A DNA stretch of 64,000 bases from G958295935 sp965224235 (lineage in GTDB: Bacteria; Chloroflexota; Dehalococcoidia; Lucifugimonadales; Lucifugimonadaceae). Shown here piece after piece: positions 36,347 through 44,232 of this stretch. The DNA is taken from contig CBDCYP010000002.1 in the NCBI GenBank assembly GCA_965224235.1, positions 1,798,001 through 1,862,000 of the forward strand, written 5' to 3'. The notes under the pieces are model-generated. The model worked only from the letters and a program-made list of their open reading frames with translations, ran no database searches and was not told the origin of the DNA. The number at the start of each line of letters is the position of its first letter. Positions within the stretch are counted from its first letter, which is position 1. Position numbers and translations under genes: made by a program.

Positions 36347-36932
36347 TGTTGCCCTCCTTCAGGCTCTGGCGGATAGTTCGGTTTGGACGCCAGACACGAA
36401 GCCGCCTGATTCACCTAACCCCGCTCTTGATATCCGCTGCGCCGATAGTTTCACACAGACAACGTGCCCCCTACCCGGCCCCACGCGAACGTTTCACCTG
36501 TAGGCCGGAGCGATGTGGCGAACTGCCCAAAATTGAAGCATACACCGGACCCGCGGATAAACACGTTCGGGGTGGCAGAGGCGGCCGCATCGGTCGGCCA
36601 TGCCCGCCTTGGCCCCGTAGTCGCGCCCCGACTTCCCGCCCCGCGATTCTGGCCGGTCAAGCGCGGGTCCCTCGGAGTCCACAAAGACGCAATGGACGGC
36701 TTGGAGTGCGGGCAGCCGGGGCCATGCGTCAACCCGCGTTCCAGGGGCAGCGAAACAGGCCATAGGGCCGTCGATGGTCTGGTCTTTGATGGGCTGCCGT
36801 CGGTGAAGGTCCGCCCCACGTCGGCGGCCCTTCGGTCGATAAGCCAGGGCCGCCCCGACAGGTCGGCCCACGTGGACGTTGCAGCGGCCGGCCGGGTGCC
36901 ACAAGCGGGCCGCCGATTCCGGTTTATGGACC
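36347..36932. other. Junction region, no confident gene
   Basis: The amplified unit ends at 36586. The following DNA is open in several frames on both strands, but no frame shows recognisable domain motifs or a clear start. Confidence 0.4.
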
Positions 36933-37145
36933 CTAGTTCGTCGCGGGGTTGTCGGCGGGCAGTACTCGTACGACTTGCCGCCGAATCCGATGTTCCGCCG
37001 GAACGATTCGGTCGTGTTCTGCCACACACTGCGGGCAGGTAGCGTCGGGGCCAAGAGGCGCGAAGTCAGAGACAAGCGCGGAGTAGTGACAGCACCCCGC
37101 GATTGTGTAATCGACCCCGCCGGTCACCGGGATATAAGTTGTCAC
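36933..37145 (-). CDS. Small hypothetical protein with CC-H and CPQC cysteines
   Basis: 70 residues from GTG 37145. It contains AGCCHYS and DATCPQCVAEH, spaced like a small zinc-binding module. The GTG overlaps the TGA of the preceding 34-codon frame (GTGA), suggesting translational coupling. The frame continues upstream to 37214. I do not recognise the protein; zinc binding is inferred from the Cys/His pattern only. Confidence 0.35.
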   Translation of the reverse strand: MTTYIPVTGGVDYTIAGCCHYSALVSDFAPLGPDATCPQCVAEHDRIVPAEHRIRRQVVRVLPADNPATN

Positions 37146-37246
37146 CGTAACCGTTCCCGGTTGACGGCTGAGGGTCCATCGCGGCCCTTGCGTTTGAGTC
37201 CCAGGGCCGCCCATTGTTCCGCCGTCGGCGGGCGCGCCGGGGTCAT
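37142..37246 (-). CDS. Very small hypothetical ORF
   Basis: 34 residues from ATG 37246, composition MTPARPPTAEQWAALGLKRK followed by a basic tail. Its stop overlaps the start of the next frame by four bases. It lies within a region where a 22-bp sequence (around 37251 and 37306) is directly repeated 55 bp apart. The coding assignment is weak. Confidence 0.25.
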   Translation of the reverse strand: MTPARPPTAEQWAALGLKRKGRDGPSAVNRERLR

Positions 37247-37264
37247 TGCGAAAACCATGGGCCG

Positions 37265-38806
37265 CTATCCTTCTATCTGAATCTTAATTGTCCATTGCGG
37301 AAACGAAAACCATGGGCCGCTATCCTCGTTCAGGTGTTCCCCGGCCTTCAGCCGCTCCCAAACCTTTTCTATCTCTGATACCGGCATCCCAAAGGAATTG
37401 CCGCCGTAGAGGGCCGTTTGAGAGATTCCAACGGCTCTGCCGTACCGTTCCACGTAAACCCCGCCGGAATCGCCGCCGATGCCGCGCAGGCCAGCCTCAA
37501 TAATCATTATCTGTTGACCTGCTATGTCGCGGCTTGCGACCGAAGCAAACGCGCCGCTGCTTGCGTCGGGGTAATTATCCAACCCTCCCGAATTTCCCAT
37601 GAGCATTAGGTGCGCGCCTGCATATTCGTTTGGGAGGTTGATCCGGTCGAAGGCCGGAAGGTGGACACCCGGCGGCAGCTTGACGGCGGCCAGGTCTCGC
37701 AGAGTGTCCCTTCCCACCACCTGGCCCTCGACAACGTGCATATGCCCGGCCGCGTCCGCGTAGAGAATCTCAACGACAGACGCGCCGCTTATCACGTGTT
37801 CGGCGGTGATTACCCAGCCGTCTTCATACACCCATCCGGCCCCGCCGCCGCCATTAGGATCATCCACACCAACGACGGACTGCCGAACCTGCCGATATAC
37901 GTCGTTCCAGCCTTCATTCCATATGTCGGCCCACGGGAGATCGGGGCCCTTCTCCAACTTCACGATAGAGCAAGGGATAAGCAAGGGGGTCAAGGAGTCG
38001 CCGAGCCGTTGCATGGCCCCCAATCTCCCTTTCACGGTGACGGTGTCGCCAACGTCCAGCAGGGCGAGAGTATCGATCTGTTGCCCTTTAGTCAGGGGTC
38101 CAATAGAGCACGTCCCGCCATGTTCTATCTGAATATCAACTTCGTAGTGAATGGTCCTGTTGTCGTCAACAGAGGAAGACTCCTGCGGGGCCGCCGAAAG
38201 CGTGAACTTGCTAAGGTATTCCCCCGTTGTCCCCGCGTTAAATTCGTCTTCCCAATCTGCATCAAGCCAGGGCAGCCCAAGCGTTGACGTGGGTAGCGGG
38301 GCCGGTCCCTGGCCGCTCTGCAAGCCAGCCGCACCCGGCGGCCCCGGCGCGCCCCGCGGGCCGGGTGCGCCCCGCGGGCCTGCTTCACCCGACGGGCCTG
38401 CCGCACCCGACGGGCCTGCATCACCCTGCAAGCCAGCCGCACCCGACGGGCCTGCTTCACCCTGCAAGCCGACTTCACCCGACGGGCCTGCTTCACCCTG
38501 CGGACCTGCTTCACCCCGCAAGCCGACTTCACCCGGCGGACCTGCTTCACCCGGCGGACCTGCTTCACCCCGCAAGCCTGCTTCACCCTGCGGACCTGCT
38601 TCACCCGGCGGACCTGCTTCACCCTGCAAGCCGACTTCACCCGGCGGACCTGCTTCACCCGGCGGGCCTGCCTCACCCGGCGGGCCGACTTCACCCCACG
38701 GGCCGGGTGCGCCCTGCAGGCCCGCCTCTCCCCGCTGGCCCGCGCACGCCGCGAGGGCCAGGGCGGCCAGCCCGACGACAAGCAGCCCGATAACGCACTT
38801 CTTCAT
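37265..38806 (-). CDS. Collagen-like lipoprotein with trypsin-like protease domain
   Basis: 513 residues from ATG 38806, which has AGGAGG 7-8 nt upstream and gives a lipoprotein signal (lipobox L-A-A-C21). Residues 23-163 are 47 uninterrupted G-X-Y triplets (GEA, GPP, GLQ, GPS types), predicted to trimerise as a collagen helix. A beta-rich stretch (about 190-290) resembling an OB-type fold follows, then a chymotrypsin-fold protease with His in VITAEHVISG, Asp in TLRDLAAVKLP and Ser in GIGGDSGGVYV. The protease domain is paralogous to that at 13916-15106. Gene 38817-39014 lies 10 nt upstream, so the two are probably cotranscribed. Confidence 0.92.
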   Translation of the reverse strand: MKKCVIGLLVVGLAALALAACAGQRGEAGLQGAPGPWGEVGPPGEAGPPGEAGPPGEVGLQGEAGPPGEAGPQGEAGLRGEAGPPGEAGPPGEVGLRGEAGPQGEAGPSGEVGLQGEAGPSGAAGLQGDAGPSGAAGPSGEAGPRGAPGPRGAPGPPGAAGLQSGQGPAPLPTSTLGLPWLDADWEDEFNAGTTGEYLSKFTLSAAPQESSSVDDNRTIHYEVDIQIEHGGTCSIGPLTKGQQIDTLALLDVGDTVTVKGRLGAMQRLGDSLTPLLIPCSIVKLEKGPDLPWADIWNEGWNDVYRQVRQSVVGVDDPNGGGGAGWVYEDGWVITAEHVISGASVVEILYADAAGHMHVVEGQVVGRDTLRDLAAVKLPPGVHLPAFDRINLPNEYAGAHLMLMGNSGGLDNYPDASSGAFASVASRDIAGQQIMIIEAGLRGIGGDSGGVYVERYGRAVGISQTALYGGNSFGMPVSEIEKVWERLKAGEHLNEDSGPWFSFPQWTIKIQIEG

Positions 38807-38816
38807 TCCGCCCCTC

Positions 38817-39014
38817 CTATGAGTTCGATTGTTTCGGCCCGCCATCCCCTGACCTGCCGGTCAAGCCGTTCAAGGTCGTTTGCCGCCACAGCTGGCGGAA
38901 CCACTCGCTAACGGTCTGGTTCCGGCGCATGGCGGCCAGCCGCCAGACTCTCCACTGGGCCGTCGTCGAGGCTACGGATACGTTCTTATCCCGCCGAATA
39001 TCTTGTGCAGGCAT
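38817..39014 (-). CDS. Small ribbon-helix-helix-like protein
   Basis: 65 residues from ATG 39014 with a GGGGG ribosome site; an upstream ATG at 39044 is possible. The stretch NVSVASTTAQWRVWRLAAMR followed by RNQTVSEWFRQLWRQ has the beta strand-helix-helix pattern of Arc/CopG-type DNA-binding proteins. It ends 10 nt before the collagen-like protease gene. It may be a regulator of that gene or a plasmid/phage-derived small protein; DNA binding is inferred. Confidence 0.55.
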   Translation of the reverse strand: MPAQDIRRDKNVSVASTTAQWRVWRLAAMRRNQTVSEWFRQLWRQTTLNGLTGRSGDGGPKQSNS

Positions 39015-39354
39015 CGCGCCCCCTTCTCGATTGACTGGATGCACTATACCGTACCCCTAGGCGTCATCAGCAATGCGCTATAACTCCCACTGTCACCCTG
39101 CTTGGCAGACAGTAGCCTCTTCGGTCAACTAACGACGACGAACGTTTACAGTCCGGTCCACCGGTACCTTTTTAGACACCCTCTCAGGTTGTATAGGCGC
39201 CAACATAGTTGAAGTTGGCGACAACGCGATCGGCCGCTTTCGGACTGAGAATACGTGACAGGTCGGAAAAGGGACTCTGCGTCGGATCCGGCGCAGGGGT
39301 TGGATCCGGAAACTTGGAATATGCGAGGAACAATGCAGGAGCCGGCACGAGCGC

Positions 39355-39625
39355 GAGAATGCGTTTCGTTGCGGGGTTCTCCCAAGGTTGCGGCCAGCCT
39401 CTCTCCAAAAACCGCGCCGCCGACAAAAAATGCTACCAGCCATCCCCGTACGTGCGGGTCCTGCGCGCCCATCACGTTGAAAAGTAGATGCCCTCATGTC
39501 GGTCCCGCCGGTTGGCCACTAAAGATCGGGGTTAAATATGAGGTCTAGGCGCCTGATAGGTTCTCCCTCAGGTCGCATCGCCGGTGAATTTCGGTCCATT
39601 ATCCGAGCGGTTGCATTTGAACTAG
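39355..39625. repeat. 1766-bp amplified unit, copy D (3' 271 bp only)
   Basis: Matches 33647-33918 of copy A, including the start of the solute-binding-protein fragment region and the GCATTTGAACTAG flank, then runs into MITE copy 5. It gives the original right border of the repeated segment. Between 39015 and 39354 no gene is supported. Confidence 0.85.
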
Positions 39626-39767
39626 GAAACCTCTGAACAACTCCGGGTTCCAATCCGTTCGCCCTGAGCTTGTCGAAGGGTTCTGGCCTCCTCCCCCACG
39701 GTGGGAGGATTCAGGAGGGGGGAACCTCCGCTCTGCCAAGCGCATCAGCGGCTTGTTCAGAGGTTCC
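39626..39767. mobile_element. MITE copy 5, 142 bp
   Basis: Same length and ends as the other copies, CTAG at 39622-39625 and 39768-39771. The right flank (CTCTTTGCTGCC) is unique in the window, so this copy marks the right end of the amplified locus. Confidence 0.9.
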
Positions 39768-39944
39768 CTAGCTCTTTGCTGCCATCAGCCCAGTACACGT
39801 CTCGGCTATATGTTGGGATGGACAATACTCTCTAACGGGGCTGCGATGGTTCGTTTCGGTGGTCGAGCGCGGCAGGGTCGGGGCGCGGTGTGACAGGCGA
39901 GGCTGGGAAGTATTGGGTATGGCGTAAAGTGGCATGCCATAGTC

Positions 39945-42203
39945 ATGACGCTTTCGACGCAATCCCACCGGAACGAACCCCGCATTCCAGAGATCCTGAA
40001 AACCCGCTTTGGGCACGATGGCTTTCTGTTGCTGCAAGAGGATGTCATCGACAACGTGTTGGCAGGCCGGGACTCCCTCGTGCTCATGCCGACTGGCAGC
40101 GGCAAGTCTTTGTGCTATCAACTCCCGGCGTTGCTGCTCGACGGGGTTACTCTGGTCATCTCGCCGCTGATCGCGTTGATGAAAAACCAGGTCGACTCAC
40201 TCACCGCCAAGGGTGTCAGAGCGGCCTTCATCAACGGCACGATGAGCCACGCCGAAATCTTGAACGTACAAAAAGAGGTTGGCAATGGCCGGCTTGACAT
40301 CCTCTACGTGTCACCTGAACGGCTGGCGTTGCAAAACTTCCGCGAGTTCCTGCGAACCGTGAAACTCGGCCTGATCGCTATCGACGAGGCGCACTGCATC
40401 TCGGAATGGGGCCACGATTTCAGGCCCGACTATCGCAACCTCCGCACGTTGCGCGAAGAATTTCCGGATGCGCCGGTGATGGCCCTCACCGCCACCGCCA
40501 CCGAAAAGGTCAGGGACGACGTCGCCGAACAGATGGACATGGTAGACGCGCCCCGATTCGTCACAAGCTTCAACCGGACCAATCTGACCTACCGTGTCAG
40601 GCCCAAACGACGGAGCTTCGATGCCCTTGTTGAGTTGCTGCGGCGCCACGAGGGGCGCCCGGCGATCATCTACCGTTTCTCCCGCAAGGAGACGGAGGAG
40701 CTTGCGGAGGGCCTTTCTAGTCGCGGTTTCAAGGCGTTGCCGTACCACGCCGGACTTAAAGACGATGTCCGCCGAGACACCCAGGACCAGTTCCTCAGCG
40801 ACGACGTGGATATCGTCGTGGCAACGATAGCCTTCGGGATGGGCATAGATAAGCCCAACATAAGACTGGTTGTCCACTACGATCTGCCGAAGACGATCGA
40901 GGGGTACTACCAGGAGACCGGCAGGGCGGGGCGGGACGGCCAACCGAGCGAGTGCGTCTTGTTCTACTCACATGCTGACAAGATGAAGCAGGAATTCTTC
41001 ATAAGGCAGATTGAAGACGCCGTGGAGCGCGAGAGCGCGAAAGCAAGGCTCGCGAAGATGGTCGAATACGGCGCGGCCAGGACCTGCCGGCGCCTATTGC
41101 TTCTCGAGTACTTTGACGAAAACTGGCAAGGGGAAAACTGTGCCGCCTGCGACGTTTGTCTACACGGAGAATCGGCAGGACAGAACATGGATGGCATGCC
41201 CGAAAACTCAGGCGCCGCGCCATTCGACGGCACGGAGATTGCCCAAAAAGTTTTGTCCGCTGTCATACGGACAGGAGGGAAATTCGGCGCTGCCTACATC
41301 GTAGGTGTCCTGCGGGGCAGTCGTTCCAAACGGGTGCTGGAACTAGGTCACGATGGTTTGACGATCTACGGCATCGCAAGCGAGATGGCCCGGAATGAAC
41401 TGAGGGACGTAGTTGATCAACTAACAGACAATGGCCTGTTGGCGATAGCAGCCGGAGACTATCCCACCCTGTATGTAACCGCCAGTGGGAAGAAATTCCT
41501 CAAGGATCGCGACACGATAACTCTGACGGGACGTCCCGATCGCCCTTCCAGGCCGGCAGTAACGGGAAACGCGGTTGACACAGTTTTGTACGAGAAGTTG
41601 CGCGTGGCGCGCCGCAAGTTGGCAAACGAACGGGGCGTTCCCGCATACATAGTGTTCAGTAACGCGACCCTTCGTGAGATGACATCGAGCGCCCCGCAAG
41701 ACCGCAACGCCCTCATGCAAATTAAGGGTTTCGGCCCGACCAGGTACAGCCAGTTCGGCGACCACTTCCTCTCAGTCATCGCCGACCACGTCGCCAGTAG
41801 TGGACACAAGTCGAATAGTGTGCCCCCCTCACGTAATGGCTCCTCCGAGTCGGACGTGCCTGAACCGGCCCGCGGCACCGCCGCCGAACCGGCGGAAACG
41901 AATGGCGCCGAGGTGAGTGAAGATGACGCTCGGAGGGCGTTGTCGGCGTACGAATCGGCTATGGAGGCAATGAGGGAGTCTAAGCTAGCCAGACGCCAGG
42001 CGCTGGAAACGCTTGAGGCATGGCTGAGGGGGAAGGGGTCCGACCAGGCGACACTTACGGGCCGAAACAAAGAACGGTCGGTGAACCTGGTACGGAAAAC
42101 TCACCGTTCGGTCGATTACGAAAAGCTGGACTCCGCGTTGGATCCGGAGACTCGCGCAGAGATCGTCACCGAACGCGTCTCGGAATTCGTGCGAATCGTA
42201 TAG
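39945..42203 (+). CDS. recQ: ATP-dependent DNA helicase RecQ
   Basis: 3'-5' helicase in recombination and fork repair, 752 residues. Motif order: Gln-motif residue Q31, Walker A MPTGSGKS (48-55), DEAH (147-150), ALTATAT, and motif VI QETGRAGRDG. The zinc-binding RecQ-Ct segment is present (ARTCRRLL then ENCAACDVC), then a winged-helix region and an HRDC domain near 545-610 (VLYEKLRVARRKLA, GFGPTRYSQFG). A further 140 charged residues form a C-terminal extension longer than in typical bacterial RecQ. It is a lone plus-strand gene convergent with the permease operon. Confidence 0.95.
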   Translation: MTLSTQSHRNEPRIPEILKTRFGHDGFLLLQEDVIDNVLAGRDSLVLMPTGSGKSLCYQLPALLLDGVTLVISPLIALMKNQVDSLTAKGVRAAFINGTMSHAEILNVQKEVGNGRLDILYVSPERLALQNFREFLRTVKLGLIAIDEAHCISEWGHDFRPDYRNLRTLREEFPDAPVMALTATATEKVRDDVAEQMDMVDAPRFVTSFNRTNLTYRVRPKRRSFDALVELLRRHEGRPAIIYRFSRKETEELAEGLSSRGFKALPYHAGLKDDVRRDTQDQFLSDDVDIVVATIAFGMGIDKPNIRLVVHYDLPKTIEGYYQETGRAGRDGQPSECVLFYSHADKMKQEFFIRQIEDAVERESAKARLAKMVEYGAARTCRRLLLLEYFDENWQGENCAACDVCLHGESAGQNMDGMPENSGAAPFDGTEIAQKVLSAVIRTGGKFGAAYIVGVLRGSRSKRVLELGHDGLTIYGIASEMARNELRDVVDQLTDNGLLAIAAGDYPTLYVTASGKKFLKDRDTITLTGRPDRPSRPAVTGNAVDTVLYEKLRVARRKLANERGVPAYIVFSNATLREMTSSAPQDRNALMQIKGFGPTRYSQFGDHFLSVIADHVASSGHKSNSVPPSRNGSSESDVPEPARGTAAEPAETNGAEVSEDDARRALSAYESAMEAMRESKLARRQALETLEAWLRGKGSDQATLTGRNKERSVNLVRKTHRSVDYEKLDSALDPETRAEIVTERVSEFVRIV

Positions 42204-42236
42204 CGACGCCGTTTCTGGAAAGCGCCAGTCGACCGG

Positions 42237-43169
42237 TTAGATCTGCCGCAGCCGCGGGTCCCAACGGTCGCGGAGCCAGTCGCCCAGGAAGTTCAGCGCC
42301 ATCACGATCAAAAAGATGGCAAGGCCGGGGAAGAATGCGATCCACCACGCGTCGCTGAGGTATGCCCGCCCGTCGGCGACCATGTTCCCCCACGTTGCCT
42401 GCGGCTTGGGAATGCCGACTCCGAGGAAACTCAGGCTGGCCTCCGCCAGAATCAGCCCGCCTACGCGCAGAGTGGCGATCACGACCACGGTGTTGATCGT
42501 GTTCGGCAGGATATGCCGCCACATGATGTTCGTCGCGCTGGCCCCCGCAATCTTCGCCTGCGCGACGTAATCCCGTTCGCGGAGGGTAAACGTCTCGGCC
42601 CGGATGTTTCTGACGAACGAACTCCACGAGACCATCGCCAGCAGCCCGATTACGATCTCAAGGCTGTTCCCCACGACCGTGGCGATGATGAGCGCGATCA
42701 GCAGGAAAGGTATCGCCGCCCAAATGTCCCAAACGCGAGAAATCACCTCGTCGATTATCCCGCCAAAATAACCCGCCACCAATCCCAGAGTCGTGCCCAG
42801 GAACATGCCTGAGGCCAGCGAAACCGCCATCACCAGCAACGATATGCGCGCCCCGTCAACCATGCGGCTGAAGATGTCGCGACCCACACCGTCCGCTCCC
42901 AGCAGGAAACGGCTTTCAACCCGCGGGTTCTCTTCGTACCATGTGCTGTTCCATATCGGCGGCGCAATCTTGGCCCGCAATTGGCCGTAGTCCGGGTCGT
43001 GAGTGGTGATCAACGGCGCAAATATGCCGACTACCAGGAGCGTCCCGATGATCGCTATGGAGATGATCGGGTAGCGTCTGAACGAGTCCAGGAAGCGGAT
43101 TAACGGGTTCCTCCGACTCCTGATCTCGGCGCTCGTCATTCCGTACTGTGTTGTTAGTGCTTCTGCCAT
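42237..43169 (-). CDS. ABC transporter permease, DppC/OppC family
   Basis: 310-residue membrane subunit with LGADGVGRDIFSRMVDGARIS, several membrane helices and the coupling loop QAKIAGASATNIMWRHILPN. It is the last gene of a three-gene minus-strand operon (binding protein, DppB type, DppC type) and starts 16 nt after the DppB-type stop. No ATPase is linked. Unlike the DppC protein at 3655 it has no N-terminal duplication. Confidence 0.93.
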   Translation of the reverse strand: MAEALTTQYGMTSAEIRSRRNPLIRFLDSFRRYPIISIAIIGTLLVVGIFAPLITTHDPDYGQLRAKIAPPIWNSTWYEENPRVESRFLLGADGVGRDIFSRMVDGARISLLVMAVSLASGMFLGTTLGLVAGYFGGIIDEVISRVWDIWAAIPFLLIALIIATVVGNSLEIVIGLLAMVSWSSFVRNIRAETFTLRERDYVAQAKIAGASATNIMWRHILPNTINTVVVIATLRVGGLILAEASLSFLGVGIPKPQATWGNMVADGRAYLSDAWWIAFFPGLAIFLIVMALNFLGDWLRDRWDPRLRQI

Positions 43170-43185
43170 CGATCTATGCCGAAAA

Positions 43186-44124
43186 CTAAGTCAAACGAAT
43201 CCTGGGGTCAATCACGACGTAAAGAATGTCGGCAATGAAGTTCGTAGTCACCCACAGCGCCGTGAAGATCATGGTTATCCCTGCAACCAGTGGGAAATCG
43301 TTGTTGGTGACGGACTGAATCGCCAGGCTGCCAATTCCGGGAATGGCGAACACCGACTCAGTGATTAGCGATCCGGTTATGAACCCGGCCATGAGCACGG
43401 CCGATACGGTGAGCGGGGGAATCAGGGCATTGCGCAGCGCATGCTTCCAGACCACCAGGGTGTTTTCGACGCCCTTCGCACGGGCCAGTTTCACGTACTC
43501 GGCGTCGAGCACCTCCAGCATGGCCGACCTCGTGATGCGGAGGTAACCCCCCGCCGTAGCCGTGCCCAACACGAACACCGGCATCACGTAGTGCCGGAAG
43601 CTGAAGAACCCATCACCGGCCGTGGCGCTGGGCAGCCAGTCAAGCCTCACTGCGAACAGGAAGATCATCATGATGCCAAGCCAGAAATTCGGGACCGCCT
43701 GGCCGAACAGGGCAAACCCTCTCCCGATGTAGTCCCAAACCGAGGCCCTCTTGACCGCCGACAGGATGCCCATCGGGACACCCAGAAGAGTGGCAAATAA
43801 CCACGACACGATGCCCAGCTTGAGCGTTACGCCTACCCGTTCCTCGATTTTGTCTGTCACCGGCCGTTCGTCGAAAATGCTCTCACCCAGGTCCCCGCTG
43901 AACGCCCTTCCTATCCACAGCAGGTACTGAACGACTATCGGCTTGTCGAGGCCCAGCTTGGCGCTAAGCGCGGCCCGTTGCGATTCGGGCATTCCGTAGC
44001 CGGTCGGCTTGGCGTACAGCAGAAGCGGGTCATCTGAGGCCACCGAGATCGTAAAGACGACAAAAGTCGCCCCGATGAGCGACAAGAACGCCGAGACCGC
44101 TCGTCTTAACAGGAAGTTCCTCAA
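43186..44124 (-). CDS. ABC transporter permease, DppB/OppB family
   Basis: 312-residue membrane subunit. It has the usual N-terminal membrane segment, a periplasmic-side loop, and the coupling loop LARAKGVENTLVVWKHALRN. It is separated from the upstream binding-protein gene by a GC-rich hairpin at 44174-44203 and followed by the DppC-type gene. Together they import a peptide-like solute whose identity is unknown. Confidence 0.93.
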   Translation of the reverse strand: MRNFLLRRAVSAFLSLIGATFVVFTISVASDDPLLLYAKPTGYGMPESQRAALSAKLGLDKPIVVQYLLWIGRAFSGDLGESIFDERPVTDKIEERVGVTLKLGIVSWLFATLLGVPMGILSAVKRASVWDYIGRGFALFGQAVPNFWLGIMMIFLFAVRLDWLPSATAGDGFFSFRHYVMPVFVLGTATAGGYLRITRSAMLEVLDAEYVKLARAKGVENTLVVWKHALRNALIPPLTVSAVLMAGFITGSLITESVFAIPGIGSLAIQSVTNNDFPLVAGITMIFTALWVTTNFIADILYVVIDPRIRLT

Positions 44125-44173
44125 ACTCCGGGCCCTCGCGAATTCGTGTTTATGCGATCAAGGGAAGTGCAGA

Positions 44174-44203
44174 CGGGGGCCGCCCGTCTGAGGGCGGCCC
44201 CCG
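44174..44203 (-). promoter_or_regulatory. Intercistronic hairpin between binding protein and permease genes
   Basis: A perfect 12-bp stem (44174-44185 with 44192-44203, arm CGGGGGCCGCCC) and 6-nt loop, placed between the binding-protein stop and the permease start exactly as in the plus-strand operon at 2544. No U-tract follows, which fits partial termination or mRNA protection rather than full termination. Confidence 0.65.
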
Positions 44204-44232
44204 CGAAACAATCAGTATCTAGTCGTCGAGCC

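Larger units (their letters stand above)
35685..36586. repeat. 1766-bp amplified unit, copy C (5' 902 bp only)
   Basis: Homology with copies A and B runs through the MITE and YCII gene and stops abruptly after GCGGCCGC at 36586. The missing tail of the unit reappears at 39355-39625, followed by MITE copy 5, so 2768 bp of foreign sequence replaces the middle of this copy. Confidence 0.88.

Noticed and set aside
38151..38822. Collagen-like GPxGxP frames on the plus strand
   Set aside because: They are reverse-strand shadows of the real GXY region; the minus-strand frame has a lipoprotein signal, a ribosome site and a protease domain.
36587..39354. Prophage remnant
   Set aside because: Only small unrecognised ORFs and a ribbon-helix-helix-like gene hint at it; no capsid, tail, integrase or terminase motif is visible.
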